The notes beneath the pieces were generated by a model. It saw only the letters and a program-made list of their open reading frames with translations, was not told the origin of the DNA and did no database searches. The position numbers and the translations under genes were made by a program. From JAJXUB01 sp047974805 (GTDB lineage: Bacteria > Actinomycetota > Actinomycetes > Actinomycetales > Dermatophilaceae), in NCBI GenBank assembly GCA_047974805.1, contig JBKECS010000057.1:1-11990 (forward strand): a DNA stretch of 11,990 nucleotides. Reading direction: 5' to 3'. Positions 5,819 to 11,990 of the stretch are shown here, one piece after another; within the stretch, counting starts at the first letter, position 1; every line of letters begins with the position of its first letter.

Positions 5819-6547
5819 GTGTCGGTCAAGCAAGGTCTGCTGGCCCTCCTCAGCGAGGGGCCGATGTTTGGCGCACAGCTACGGTCCGAGTTCGAGGGCC
5901 GCACCGGAGGGACGTGGCCGCTGAACATCGGCCAGGTCTACACAACGCTTAGCCGGCTCGAACGTGACAACCTCGTCGAATACGACGGTCCAGCCGATAC
6001 CGAGGGACGGATCCGCTATCGACTCACCGCCAATGGGCAGGCGGCAGTCGCACGCTGGTGGGCTGCTCCGGTGAACCGCAGCGACACCCCCCGTAACGAG
6101 TTGGTCATCAAGCTCGCCTTGGCGATCACCGCCCCCGGCGTGGACGTCCACGACATCGCCACTCGGCAACGCACCGCGACTCTGACCCATCTGCGTGACC
6201 TCACCCGCCTCAAGCAGCGGGCTCTCGATGCACTCGCCGATACCACTGGTACCGCCAATCAGCCCCGCCCAGCGGTTCAGGCATCGGACAAGAGCGCCAC
6301 CCTCCCGGGCAACCAGGACCTCGCTTGGCTCCTGGTCTTAGAGAACCTCATCTTCGCCGCCGAGGCCGAAGTCCGCTGGCTCGACCACGTCGAATCCCGT
6401 CTGGTCCAAGGCGCACGTGTCGACGCACCCTCGACCGGCCCAAGCATCGAAGCCAACACGACCCCCTTCCACCAGGTCGCGCCGAGGCCGCCCGACGCCG
6501 CCCCAGCCAGCACTCCACCCGACACGGGCTCCATGCCCACCCGTTGA
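5819..6547 (+). CDS. PadR-family regulator (ABC-transporter-linked type)
   Basis: A 242-residue regulator. Residues 1-75 are a PadR winged helix starting right at the N-terminus (VKQGLLALLSEGPMFGAQL, then GQVYTTLSRLERDNLV and a wing at RIRYRLTANGQ). Residues 95-140 and 165-196 are helical and probably make the dimer or ligand region (VIKLALAI; LLVLENLIFAAEAEVRWL). The last 40 residues are Pro/Ala/Thr-rich and look disordered. The GTG start has AGAAGG (5806-5811) 7 nt upstream. Regulators of this form usually sit ahead of an ABC ATPase and FtsX-like permease that they repress and that exports a toxic compound. Here that order holds, but the transporter downstream is broken, so this protein may now regulate only itself or genes elsewhere. 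Confidence 0.9.
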   Translation: MSVKQGLLALLSEGPMFGAQLRSEFEGRTGGTWPLNIGQVYTTLSRLERDNLVEYDGPADTEGRIRYRLTANGQAAVARWWAAPVNRSDTPRNELVIKLALAITAPGVDVHDIATRQRTATLTHLRDLTRLKQRALDALADTTGTANQPRPAVQASDKSATLPGNQDLAWLLVLENLIFAAEAEVRWLDHVESRLVQGARVDAPSTGPSIEANTTPFHQVAPRPPDAAPASTPPDTGSMPTR

Positions 6548-6554
6548 TCACGGC

Positions 6555-6643
6555 ATACGCCCCGACCACTCAAGGGAACTCGCGGTGAAGGCGACCGGGG
6601 TCACGTTCGCGACGTATACGCCCCGACCACTCAAGGGAACTCG
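6555..6643. repeat. 28-bp direct repeat, 61-bp period, at the transporter start
   Basis: A 28-bp unit beginning ATACGCCCCGACC and ending CAAGGGAACTCG occurs at 6555-6582 and 6616-6643, identical. The second copy supplies the apparent ribosome site (AAGGGA) and leads straight into the GTG at 6643 of the ATPase relic; the first copy has the same ribosome site but leads to a frame that ends after 22 codons. A tandem duplication of the translation-start region is the simplest reading; an operator pair is less likely since neither copy is palindromic. Confidence 0.85.
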
Positions 6644-7282
6644 TGTCCACTAGCGCTGCACCTTCCCTCATCCTCGAGAACGTTTCGCACACACGGCACC
6701 GGCGAAACCGCAGTACACGCCTTGGTCGATGTGAACCTGTTCGTGCAACCGGGCGAACTGGTCGCCGTCATGGGCCCGAGCGGATCCGGGAAGTCGAGCC
6801 TGCTCAACATCGCCGGCGGTCTCGATCGCGCAACCAGCGGACGGGCATTGGTCATGGGCGAGGACCTCGGCTCGCTTGCACCGGCCGACCTTGCCCGGCT
6901 ACGCCGTCGCAAGGTGGGGTTCGTCTTCCAGGATTACAGCCTCATCCCCAGCCTGACCGCTTCCGAGAACGTCGGACTACCCCTGGAACTGGACGGGATG
7001 AGCCCTCGACGGGCCCGGCGGCTGGCCCACGACGCCCTCGGTTCGCTGGCCCTGGACGAGTTGGCCGATCGCTTCCCTGACGCCATGTCCGGAGGTCAGC
7101 AGCAACGGGTCGCCATCGCTCGAGCGCTCGTGGGCACCCGACGTGTGGTACTCGCCGACGAACCGACCGGAGCACTGGACAGCCAAACAGGCGAGGAGGT
7201 TTTGCGGGTGCTGCGCCGACGGTGCGATGAAGGCGCGTCCGGGCTCTTGGTCACCCATGAGGCACGGCACGCGGCCTGGGCC
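6643..7282 (+). pseudogene. Decayed ABC transporter ATPase (MacB/LolD type)
   Basis: An ATP-binding subunit that would power an FtsX-like permease. GTG at 6643 begins a good N-terminus (LILENVSHT), but the frame must move by one base near 6691-6695 to continue as GTGETAVHALVDVNL. Loss of two bases from a Tyr codon of the A-loop would explain it. The second frame then holds Walker A GPSGSGKSS (about 6775-6800), the Q-loop FVFQDYSLIPS, the signature MSGGQQQRVAIARAL, Walker B VVLADEPTGALDS and the His switch LLVTHEA. After HAAWA the expected last strand and C-terminus are missing, and similarity passes into permease sequence in another frame. A TTG at 6722 could start a shortened protein lacking the first strands, but it would probably not fold well. 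Confidence 0.85.
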
Positions 7283-8232
7283 CCGAAAAGGACGTATTCC
7301 CCACCACCGAGTCGGACAGCGGTCGCGAAAGCTGCAGGGAACCGATCGCTGACCCTGCCACCGGGCTCATGCTCTGGGGTACTGCGGCGATGAGCCCCGC
7401 CGATCTCATCTCGACATTCGCCCTGTCCGGGGAGCAGGCCCGCATCATCCGCAACGGTGTGGCCGTCGTCCTCGGCCGGAGTTCGTCGACGACGACACCG
7501 TGCGCCTCTTCGCGGCTCGCTCAACGGCGACCGAGGACTCCTCGACCACGTCAGAGGTCGAGGAGGTCACCTTGCCCGCGGTTGCCCTCCCGGTCGATAC
7601 GCCAGGGGCAATCTGGGTGGCCAACCTCGGCGCGGCCGTGTTCGTCAACACCTCGGCCGCCGCGGCGCACCACTGGCCCCTCACCCCCTCAACAGCTCAT
7701 GGTGCACGACCCGCGCGGCCCGATCAGCCCGGCAACACAGGACCGGGTCAACGCCTCCCTGCAACCGGACGGGTGGATGGAGGTCGAGCGGGGTTTCCAC
7801 AGCAGCAACGCACTGACCTACGCCATCATGATCGGTGCCTTCGCCCTGCTCCTGCTCGTCGTCACGTTGACCTCAACCGCCCTGTCCCTGGCCGAACAGC
7901 GGGTCGATCAGGCAACCCTGGCCGCCGTGGGCGCAACCCGAGGCACGCGGCGCCGGCTAGCCGCCGGGCAGGCCTTCGTGACCTCCGTCGTCGGCGCCGT
8001 CCTCGGGCTCGTGGTTGGGTCGGTGCCCGGCATCGCCCTAGCCAGGGTGGCCACGCGGGTAACAAACGAGGTGTGCGAGGGTTCCACCTGCTCGATGACG
8101 CACGGGCCCTCGGTGGTCGTCATCCCGTGGATCCCGTTGGCCATCGCCGTCGCCGGGGTACCCCTGGTCGCCGCCGCGCTGTCGGCCGTGGCCATTCGCC
8201 GGTCACCGCAGGTCACCCGTCGGGCCACCTAG
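7282..8232 (+). pseudogene. Decayed FtsX/MacB-type ABC permease, C-terminal part only
   Basis: This is the remnant of a membrane subunit. From 7282 the frame reads an extracytoplasmic-type stretch (SPADLISTFALSGEQARIIRNG region). At about 7476 it must shift to read PEFVDDDTVRLFAARS and VALPVDTPGAIWVANLG, and at about 7684-7688 it must shift back to reach QQLMVHDPRGPISP. Both breaks fall in C runs: one C lost and one C gained. From 7685 to the TAG at 8230-8232 it is intact and holds the FtsX domain: three membrane segments (IMIGAFALLLLVVTL; VVGAVLGLVVGSVPGIAL; IPLAIAVAGVPLVAAAL) with the coupling motif QATLAAVGATRGTRRRL. The N-terminal membrane part of the family is absent, so a deletion removed the ATPase end and permease beginning together. 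Sequencing error could explain the C-run indels but not the deletion. Confidence 0.82.
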
Positions 8233-8244
8233 CCACCGCGACGC

Positions 8245-8272
8245 GGCATACGGGGGCAGGGAGCCGTATGCC
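8245..8272. repeat. 9-bp inverted repeat after the permease relic
   Basis: GGCATACGG (8245-8253) and CCGTATGCC (8264-8272) are exact reverse complements around a 10-nt purine-rich loop. It lies 12 bp after the permease stop and about 75 bp before the proteasome activator gene. A terminator hairpin is the likeliest role; no T-tract follows. Confidence 0.55.
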
Positions 8273-8334
8273 CGATCGCGGCGATATGCACCGCAGCGGT
8301 CGGCGCCGGTGGGAGTCGGCACCGACCGGTACGG

Positions 8335-8340
8335 CACTAT
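8335..8340 (+). promoter_or_regulatory. Possible -10 box of the proteasome activator gene
   Basis: CACTAT ends 7 nt before the ATG at 8348, keeping the A at position 2 and T at position 6 of the -10 consensus. The spacing matches the leaderless arrangement seen at 3749 and 11548. There is no Shine-Dalgarno in the 7-nt gap. The match is weaker than the other two. Confidence 0.35.
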
Positions 8341-8347
8341 GGGGGTC

Positions 8348-8935
8348 ATGAGTGAGCAGACGCCAGAGCACGAGAGCCCGCCAGCGCAGGACAGCACGGG
8401 GAACGGCACCGCCGGCGAGCCCAGCCGGGATCGCGTCGTCGTCGTGACCCCAGAAGGCATGGGCGTCGCCCATCAGGGCGGCCAGAGCCCAGCCGACCTC
8501 GTGGAGTCTCCGGCCAAGGTCATGCGGATCGGAGCCATGGTCAAGCAACTGCTTGAGGAGGTCCGATCGGCACCGTTGGACGATGCTGGTCGTCAGCGGC
8601 TGGCCGCCATCCACGACACCGCCGTCGCCGAGCTCAAGGAATCGCTCGCCCCAGAGCTGGACGAGGAACTGGACCGGCTCGTGCAGCCGTTCAAGTCGAC
8701 CTCCCCCAGCGATGCGGAGCTGCGGATCGCGCAAGCACAGTTGGTCGGCTGGCTCGAGGGCCTCTTCCACGGGCTGCAGACCGCGCTGGTCGCCCAGCAA
8801 ATGGCCGCTCAGGCCCAACTGCAAGAAATGCGTCGCGCACTGCCTGGCGGTCCAGGCATGACACCGAGCGGACCAAGCGCCGGCTCCGATGGCGCCATGA
8901 CGGGAGCTGACCCCAAGACCGGCCAATACCTTTAG
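8348..8935 (+). CDS. bpa: Bacterial proteasome activator (ATP-independent)
   Basis: Also called PafE. In mycobacteria this protein forms a dodecameric ring that docks on the 20S proteasome and opens its gate without ATP, so that unstructured or damaged proteins are degraded. The 195-residue product has a variable acidic N-terminus (1-30), the strand VVVVTPEGMGV (30-40), a helical bundle core (about 53-165, including PAKVMRIGAMVKQLLEEVR and a Gln/Ala-rich last helix), a flexible linker, and the C-terminal GQYL that inserts into pockets of the proteasome alpha ring. ATG 8348 is chosen over a GTG at 8309 because it gives the usual short start and follows a -10-like box by 7 nt. It implies a proteasome in this organism, although those genes are outside the window. 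The enoyl-CoA hydratase gene follows after 63 bp. Confidence 0.93.
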   Translation: MSEQTPEHESPPAQDSTGNGTAGEPSRDRVVVVTPEGMGVAHQGGQSPADLVESPAKVMRIGAMVKQLLEEVRSAPLDDAGRQRLAAIHDTAVAELKESLAPELDEELDRLVQPFKSTSPSDAELRIAQAQLVGWLEGLFHGLQTALVAQQMAAQAQLQEMRRALPGGPGMTPSGPSAGSDGAMTGADPKTGQYL

Positions 8936-8998
8936 ACCCCTGCCTGCCGTTGTTCCGACAACAGCGGACACCCCGGAATACCTGGGAGAGGAGCACGA

Positions 8999-9778
8999 GT
9001 GGACGCCGATCAGACATCGCTACCGCTGGTTCGGTATGCCGTCCAGGGCCTGGCCGCGACGATCACCTTGGACTCCCCGGGCAACCGCAACGCCCTGTCG
9101 CACCAGCTGATGGATCAGCTGGAGATCGCCCTGGCTCGCGCCGGCCAGGAGCCGGGCGCGCGCGCGGTGGTGCTCACGCATACCGGTGGGACGTTTTGCG
9201 CTGGTGCAGACCTTCACGAGGCGAGCGCCGCGACCGAACCGCAACGTCGCCGAGGGGAGCGACTGACCGGCCTCCTGCGCCTCATCCTCACCCTGGAGGT
9301 CCCCGTCATCGCCGTGGTGAACGGCCATGTCCGGGCGGGCGGGATGGGATTGGTCGGTGCCTGCGATCTGGCCCTCGCCGGGCCCAGGGCATCGTTTGCG
9401 CTCACCGAGGTCCGACTCGGGTTGGCCGCTGCCATGGTCTCCTCCGTAGTGGTCCCGCGCCTGTCTGATCGTGACGCGGCCCGGCTACTGCTCACCGGTG
9501 CGGTCATCGACGCTGACGAGGCGGCCCGAATCGGCTTCCTCACCGCGTCCGCACCCGACCCGCAGGCCGCACTGGCGCAGGTCCTAGACCAACTGCGCTC
9601 ATGCTCACCTCAGGGGCTCAGGGAGGTCAAGGCCATGCTCAACCGCAGCCTGTTGGCCACCTTCGACGCCGACCGCGACCGCTTAGTGGACCTCTCCACC
9701 CGCTTGTTCGACAGCGCCGAGGCCCGTGAAGGCATGGCTGCCTTCCTCGGCAAGCGCCCACCTCGCTGGGCTGATTGA
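8999..9778 (+). CDS. Enoyl-CoA hydratase/isomerase family protein
   Basis: A 259-residue crotonase-fold enzyme acting on acyl-CoA thioesters. The oxyanion loop GGTFCAGADL (63-72) and the second loop GHVRAGGMGLVGACD (109-123) are clear. Of the two Glu residues of classical hydratases (144 and 164 in rat), the first is Gly117 here and the second is kept as Glu137 in FALTEVRLG. That combination and the TEVRLGLA stretch are usual in methylglutaconyl-CoA hydratase-like and related isomerase members, so leucine or isoprenoid catabolism is one option; the substrate cannot be fixed. The GTG start follows GAGAGGAG (8986-8993) by 5 nt. It lies 63 bp after the proteasome activator gene on the same strand and may share its transcript. 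It converges on the FAD dehydrogenase. Confidence 0.9.
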   Translation: MDADQTSLPLVRYAVQGLAATITLDSPGNRNALSHQLMDQLEIALARAGQEPGARAVVLTHTGGTFCAGADLHEASAATEPQRRRGERLTGLLRLILTLEVPVIAVVNGHVRAGGMGLVGACDLALAGPRASFALTEVRLGLAAAMVSSVVVPRLSDRDAARLLLTGAVIDADEAARIGFLTASAPDPQAALAQVLDQLRSCSPQGLREVKAMLNRSLLATFDADRDRLVDLSTRLFDSAEAREGMAAFLGKRPPRWAD

Positions 9779-9784
9779 CCAGTC

Positions 9785-9809
9785 GGGGATGCCCTGGGCC
9801 GGCGTCCCC
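9785..9809. terminator. Hairpin terminator between convergent genes
   Basis: GGGGATGCC (9785-9793) pairs with GGCGTCCCC (9801-9809) through nine pairs, one a T-G wobble, with a 7-nt loop. It begins 6 bp after the hydratase stop and ends 43 bp from the stop of the opposing FAD gene. No T-run follows, as is common in GC-rich actinobacteria. It may act in both directions. Confidence 0.65.
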
Positions 9810-9852
9810 ACCTGGCGCGTGGCTGGCTGTCGCCGTGCGGCGTGCACGCCAC

Positions 9853-11541
9853 CTAGCCCAGGTCCGCCGCCAAAGCGCGCCCAGCGGCCCGCCCGGTGAA
9901 CAGGCACCCGCCGAGGAACGTTCCTTCCAAAGCCCGGTATCCGTGCAGCCCGCCGCCGCCGAATCCGGCCACCTCGCCTGCCGCATACAAGCCCTGCAGG
10001 GGCGCGCCGGCGGCGCCGATAACCTGCCCGGACAGGTTGGTCAGCAGCCCACCAAGGGTCTTGCGGGAGAGGACGGAGAGCTTTACACCGACCAGCGGGC
10101 CGTGACCGGGGTCGGTGATCCGGTGGAGCGGGTAGGCCCGCTTGGAGACCCGGTCGGCGACGTACCGTCGAGCCTGGCGCACCGCCGCGATCTGGGTGTC
10201 CTTGCCGAATCCGTTGCTCAGCTGGGCATCCCGATCGCTCACCTGTTCGGCGACGTATGCCGGGTTCAGCAGCGGCTCGTCGGTGAGGGCGTTCATGGCC
10301 TCTGCCAGTTCGGTCGCCGTGGACGCCGTCACGAAGTCGGCACCGTGTCGCAGGAAGTCTGCGACCGCGGGGTAGACGTCGGTACGGGCCCGGGTGGCCA
10401 AGACCCGCGCGACATCCTTGGGGCCACCGTTGGTCAGGTCGAGGTTCTGTTCGCTTCCGGACAGCGCGAATTCCTTCCCGGCAATGGCGCGATTGGTGAT
10501 GAACCACGAGTGGTCGTAGCCGCTGGCGCGCAGGTGCGCCAGCGTGCCGAGGGTGTCGTACCCGGGCAGGAACGGCGGGGGCAACCGGTTGCCCAAGGCA
10601 TCGAACCACAGCGAGCTCGGCCCGGGCAGGATCCGAATGCCATGCCCGGGCCACATCGGTGACCAGTTGCGCACACCTTCGACGTAGTGCCACATCCGGT
10701 CCCGATTGACCACCCTCGCCCCGGCGTCTTCGCTGAGCGCGATCATGCGTCCGTCCACGTAGGCCGGCACCCCGGTGACCATGTCCGTCGGCGGCCGCCC
10801 GAGACGCTCCGGCCACGCGGCCCTGACCAGATCGTGGTCACCGCCGATCCCGCCCGAAGCGACCAGGACCGCCTGTGCGCTGACCGCGAACGAGCCGACG
10901 ACCTCCCGGCTGGTGGCCACCCCGCGCGCCGCATCGTCCTCGGCCAACACCGCCCCGCTGGTGCCGGTCACCACGCCCCCGGTGACCTCGACGGCATCAA
11001 CCCGGTGACGCGGCCGGTAGTCGATCCGCCCAGCGGTGATGTGATCGTGAACCCGACGGGCGAACGGGCGGACCACACCGGTCCCGGTCCCCCACGAGAT
11101 GTGGAAGCGTGGCACCGAGTTGCCATGTCCGCTGGCCGAGCCGTCGCCGCGTTCGGCCCAACCGACGATGGGGAAGAAGGAGATCCCGTGGCCAGTCACC
11201 CATTCCCGCATGTCCCCAGCTGCCCATTCCACGTAGGCCTGCGCCCATGCCCGACCCCAGTGATCGGGGCCCCTCGTGCCGTCGGCATACGTCAGCCGGT
11301 CCCATCCGGCGGAGTTCTCCCAGTCCCGCCAAGCCAGCTGGGCCGAATCGGTGATCCGGAGGCGGCGTTGTTCTGGGGAGTCGACAAGGAACAACCCGCC
11401 CAGGCTCCACCATGCCTGCCCGCCGAGGTTCGCAGCCGACTCCTGGTCGAGCAGGATCACCCGCTTCCCGGCATCGGCCAATTCGCCCGCGACAACAAGC
11501 CCGGCCAGGCCGTGCCCGACAACAATGACGTCAGCGTCCAT
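9853..11541 (-). CDS. FAD-binding dehydrogenase, fumarate-reductase/ketosteroid-dehydrogenase fold
   Basis: A 562-residue flavoprotein. The N-terminus has the Rossmann FAD motif VIVVGHGLAGLVVAGELAD (Gly9, Gly11, Gly14) with the acidic end of the second strand at LLDQE (31-35), then GGQAWWSLGGL (40-50). The C-terminus has the closing FAD site GLYAAGEVAGFGGGGLHG and ALEGTFLGG. This matches the 'FAD-binding dehydrogenase' family (COG3573; Mycobacterium Rv0785 is about this size), which is related to succinate dehydrogenase/fumarate reductase flavoproteins and 3-ketosteroid dehydrogenases but whose substrate is unknown. No signal peptide or membrane segment is visible, so it is probably cytosolic. 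ATG 11541 is preferred over GTG 11547 because a TAGGTT box ends directly before that GTG. The synthetase gene ends 56 bp upstream on the same strand. Confidence 0.88.
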   Translation of the reverse strand: MDADVIVVGHGLAGLVVAGELADAGKRVILLDQESAANLGGQAWWSLGGLFLVDSPEQRRLRITDSAQLAWRDWENSAGWDRLTYADGTRGPDHWGRAWAQAYVEWAAGDMREWVTGHGISFFPIVGWAERGDGSASGHGNSVPRFHISWGTGTGVVRPFARRVHDHITAGRIDYRPRHRVDAVEVTGGVVTGTSGAVLAEDDAARGVATSREVVGSFAVSAQAVLVASGGIGGDHDLVRAAWPERLGRPPTDMVTGVPAYVDGRMIALSEDAGARVVNRDRMWHYVEGVRNWSPMWPGHGIRILPGPSSLWFDALGNRLPPPFLPGYDTLGTLAHLRASGYDHSWFITNRAIAGKEFALSGSEQNLDLTNGGPKDVARVLATRARTDVYPAVADFLRHGADFVTASTATELAEAMNALTDEPLLNPAYVAEQVSDRDAQLSNGFGKDTQIAAVRQARRYVADRVSKRAYPLHRITDPGHGPLVGVKLSVLSRKTLGGLLTNLSGQVIGAAGAPLQGLYAAGEVAGFGGGGLHGYRALEGTFLGGCLFTGRAAGRALAADLG

Positions 11542-11547
11542 CGCCAC

Positions 11548-11553
11548 AACCTA
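11548..11553 (-). promoter_or_regulatory. -10 box for a leaderless FAD dehydrogenase transcript
   Basis: On the minus strand TAGGTT ends 6 nt before the ATG at 11541, so transcription should begin at or next to the start codon. A GAGGAG lies farther upstream but about 20 nt from the ATG, too far for normal initiation. This placement argues against the GTG at 11547 as the start. No good -35 is seen. Confidence 0.5.
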
Positions 11554-11597
11554 CGCCGGGTACTCCTCGCGCGCCTGCCGGGGCCAGGCCACGCGAC

Positions 11598-11990
11598 TCA
11601 GCCTTCCCGAAGTGCGTCGTCGCGGTATTCTCGGCCCTCGCCGATGATCTCACCGGCCGCGAGCTGCTCCTCACGGCTGCGCAATTCCACCCGGCGGATC
11701 TTCCCCGAGATCGTCTTGGGCAGGTCGGCGAACTCCAGGCGTCGGACCCGCTGCCACGGGGCCAGGTGCTCCCGTGCATACGCGAGAATGGACAGCGCGG
11801 TGTCCTCGTCCGCCGAATGGCCGGGAACTAGCGCGACATAGGCCTTGGGCACGGCGAGCCGGACCTCGTCCGGTGCCGGGACGACGGCCGCCTCGGCCAC
11901 CGCCGGGTGCTCGATGAGGACCGATTCCACCTCGAACGGACTGATCTTGTAGTCGCTGGCCTTGAACACATCGTCAGTGCGCCCGACATA
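11598..11990 (-). CDS. AMP-forming acyl-CoA synthetase, C-terminal part (runs off window)
   Basis: Only the last 131 residues are in the window; the gene begins beyond the right edge. It is the small C-terminal domain of an adenylate-forming ligase that joins a carboxylic acid to CoA through an acyl-AMP. Motif A8 is seen as YVGRTDDVFKASDYKISP, followed by FEVESVLIEHPAVAEAAVVP, and motif A10 as PKTISGKIRR with the catalytic Lys of the adenylation step. The sequence most resembles acetyl/medium-chain acyl-CoA synthetase (ACSM-like) members, but chain length cannot be judged without the substrate-binding domain. With the hydratase and the flavoprotein nearby, this end of the window has a fatty or organic acid flavour. 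It ends 56 bp before the FAD dehydrogenase start on the same strand. Confidence 0.9.
   Translation of the reverse strand, partial: YVGRTDDVFKASDYKISPFEVESVLIEHPAVAEAAVVPAPDEVRLAVPKAYVALVPGHSADEDTALSILAYAREHLAPWQRVRRLEFADLPKTISGKIRRVELRSREEQLAAGEIIGEGREYRDDALREG

Noticed and set aside
6722..7393. Treating the ATPase as an intact gene started at TTG 6722
   Set aside because: It would lose the first strands and A-loop, and the last 37 codons after HAAWA read as out-of-frame permease sequence; the good N-terminus at 6643 is in another frame.
4830..8232. Defence island or toxin-antitoxin system in the PadR block
   Set aside because: The genes present are two PadR regulators and an ABC exporter remnant; no nuclease, toxin or antitoxin fold is recognisable.
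8309..8347. GTG at 8309 as the start of the proteasome activator
   Set aside because: No ribosome site precedes it, the extra 13 residues do not resemble family N-termini, and a -10-like box would fall inside the coding sequence.
10687..11841. Plus-strand 384-codon open frame opposite the FAD dehydrogenase
   Set aside because: The minus strand has clear FAD motifs at both ends and a synthetase domain beyond; the plus frame has no recognisable motif and crosses both genes.

Overview
This window is high-GC actinobacterial chromosome. The clearest marker is a gene for the ATP-independent bacterial proteasome activator (Bpa/PafE), which ends in the Gly-Gln-Tyr-Leu proteasome-docking tail. An IclR-type regulator beside hutH, several TAGGGT-like -10 boxes 6-7 nt before an ATG (leaderless style), GTG starts and strong G/C third-position bias agree. 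I cannot name the genus from sequence alone.

Layout. Positions 1-628 hold no confident gene. They contain GC-rich hairpins, a possible decayed minus-strand coding relic and a 24-bp tandem repeat that includes the hutH stop codon. hutH (histidine ammonia-lyase, minus) and an IclR regulator (plus) then diverge from a 132-bp intergenic region. That region carries two related palindromes whose centres lie 31 bp apart, which are good candidates for the regulator's operators. A MobA-like nucleotidyltransferase overlaps the end of the IclR gene by 4 bp. A zinc-independent quinone oxidoreductase (PIG3-like) follows with its own promoter-like box.

The middle (about 4.8-8.2 kb) is an accessory block. 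A PadR regulator with a long Gly/Arg/Phe-rich N-terminus (minus) diverges from a second PadR regulator (plus). Between them lie overlapping TATA-type palindromes, a 22-bp-period tandem repeat and a 13-bp inverted pair of CATAC-N3-GTATG sites. The second PadR gene leads into an ABC transporter that is visibly decayed. Its ATPase has a frameshift before Walker A and no C-terminus, and it runs into the C-terminal part of an FtsX/MacB-type permease with two more frameshifts. PadR plus ABC ATPase plus FtsX permease is a common actinobacterial cassette. Here the regulator and its apparent operators look intact while the transporter does not.

The right part returns to household genes: the proteasome activator, a crotonase-fold enoyl-CoA hydratase/isomerase, a convergent FAD-binding dehydrogenase of unknown substrate, and the 3' end of an AMP-forming acyl-CoA synthetase that runs off the window.

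I did not find a convincing new defence or mobile system. The items most worth following are the two paired-operator regions, the orphaned PadR/ABC remnant, the low-complexity PadR extension and the duplications at gene edges.
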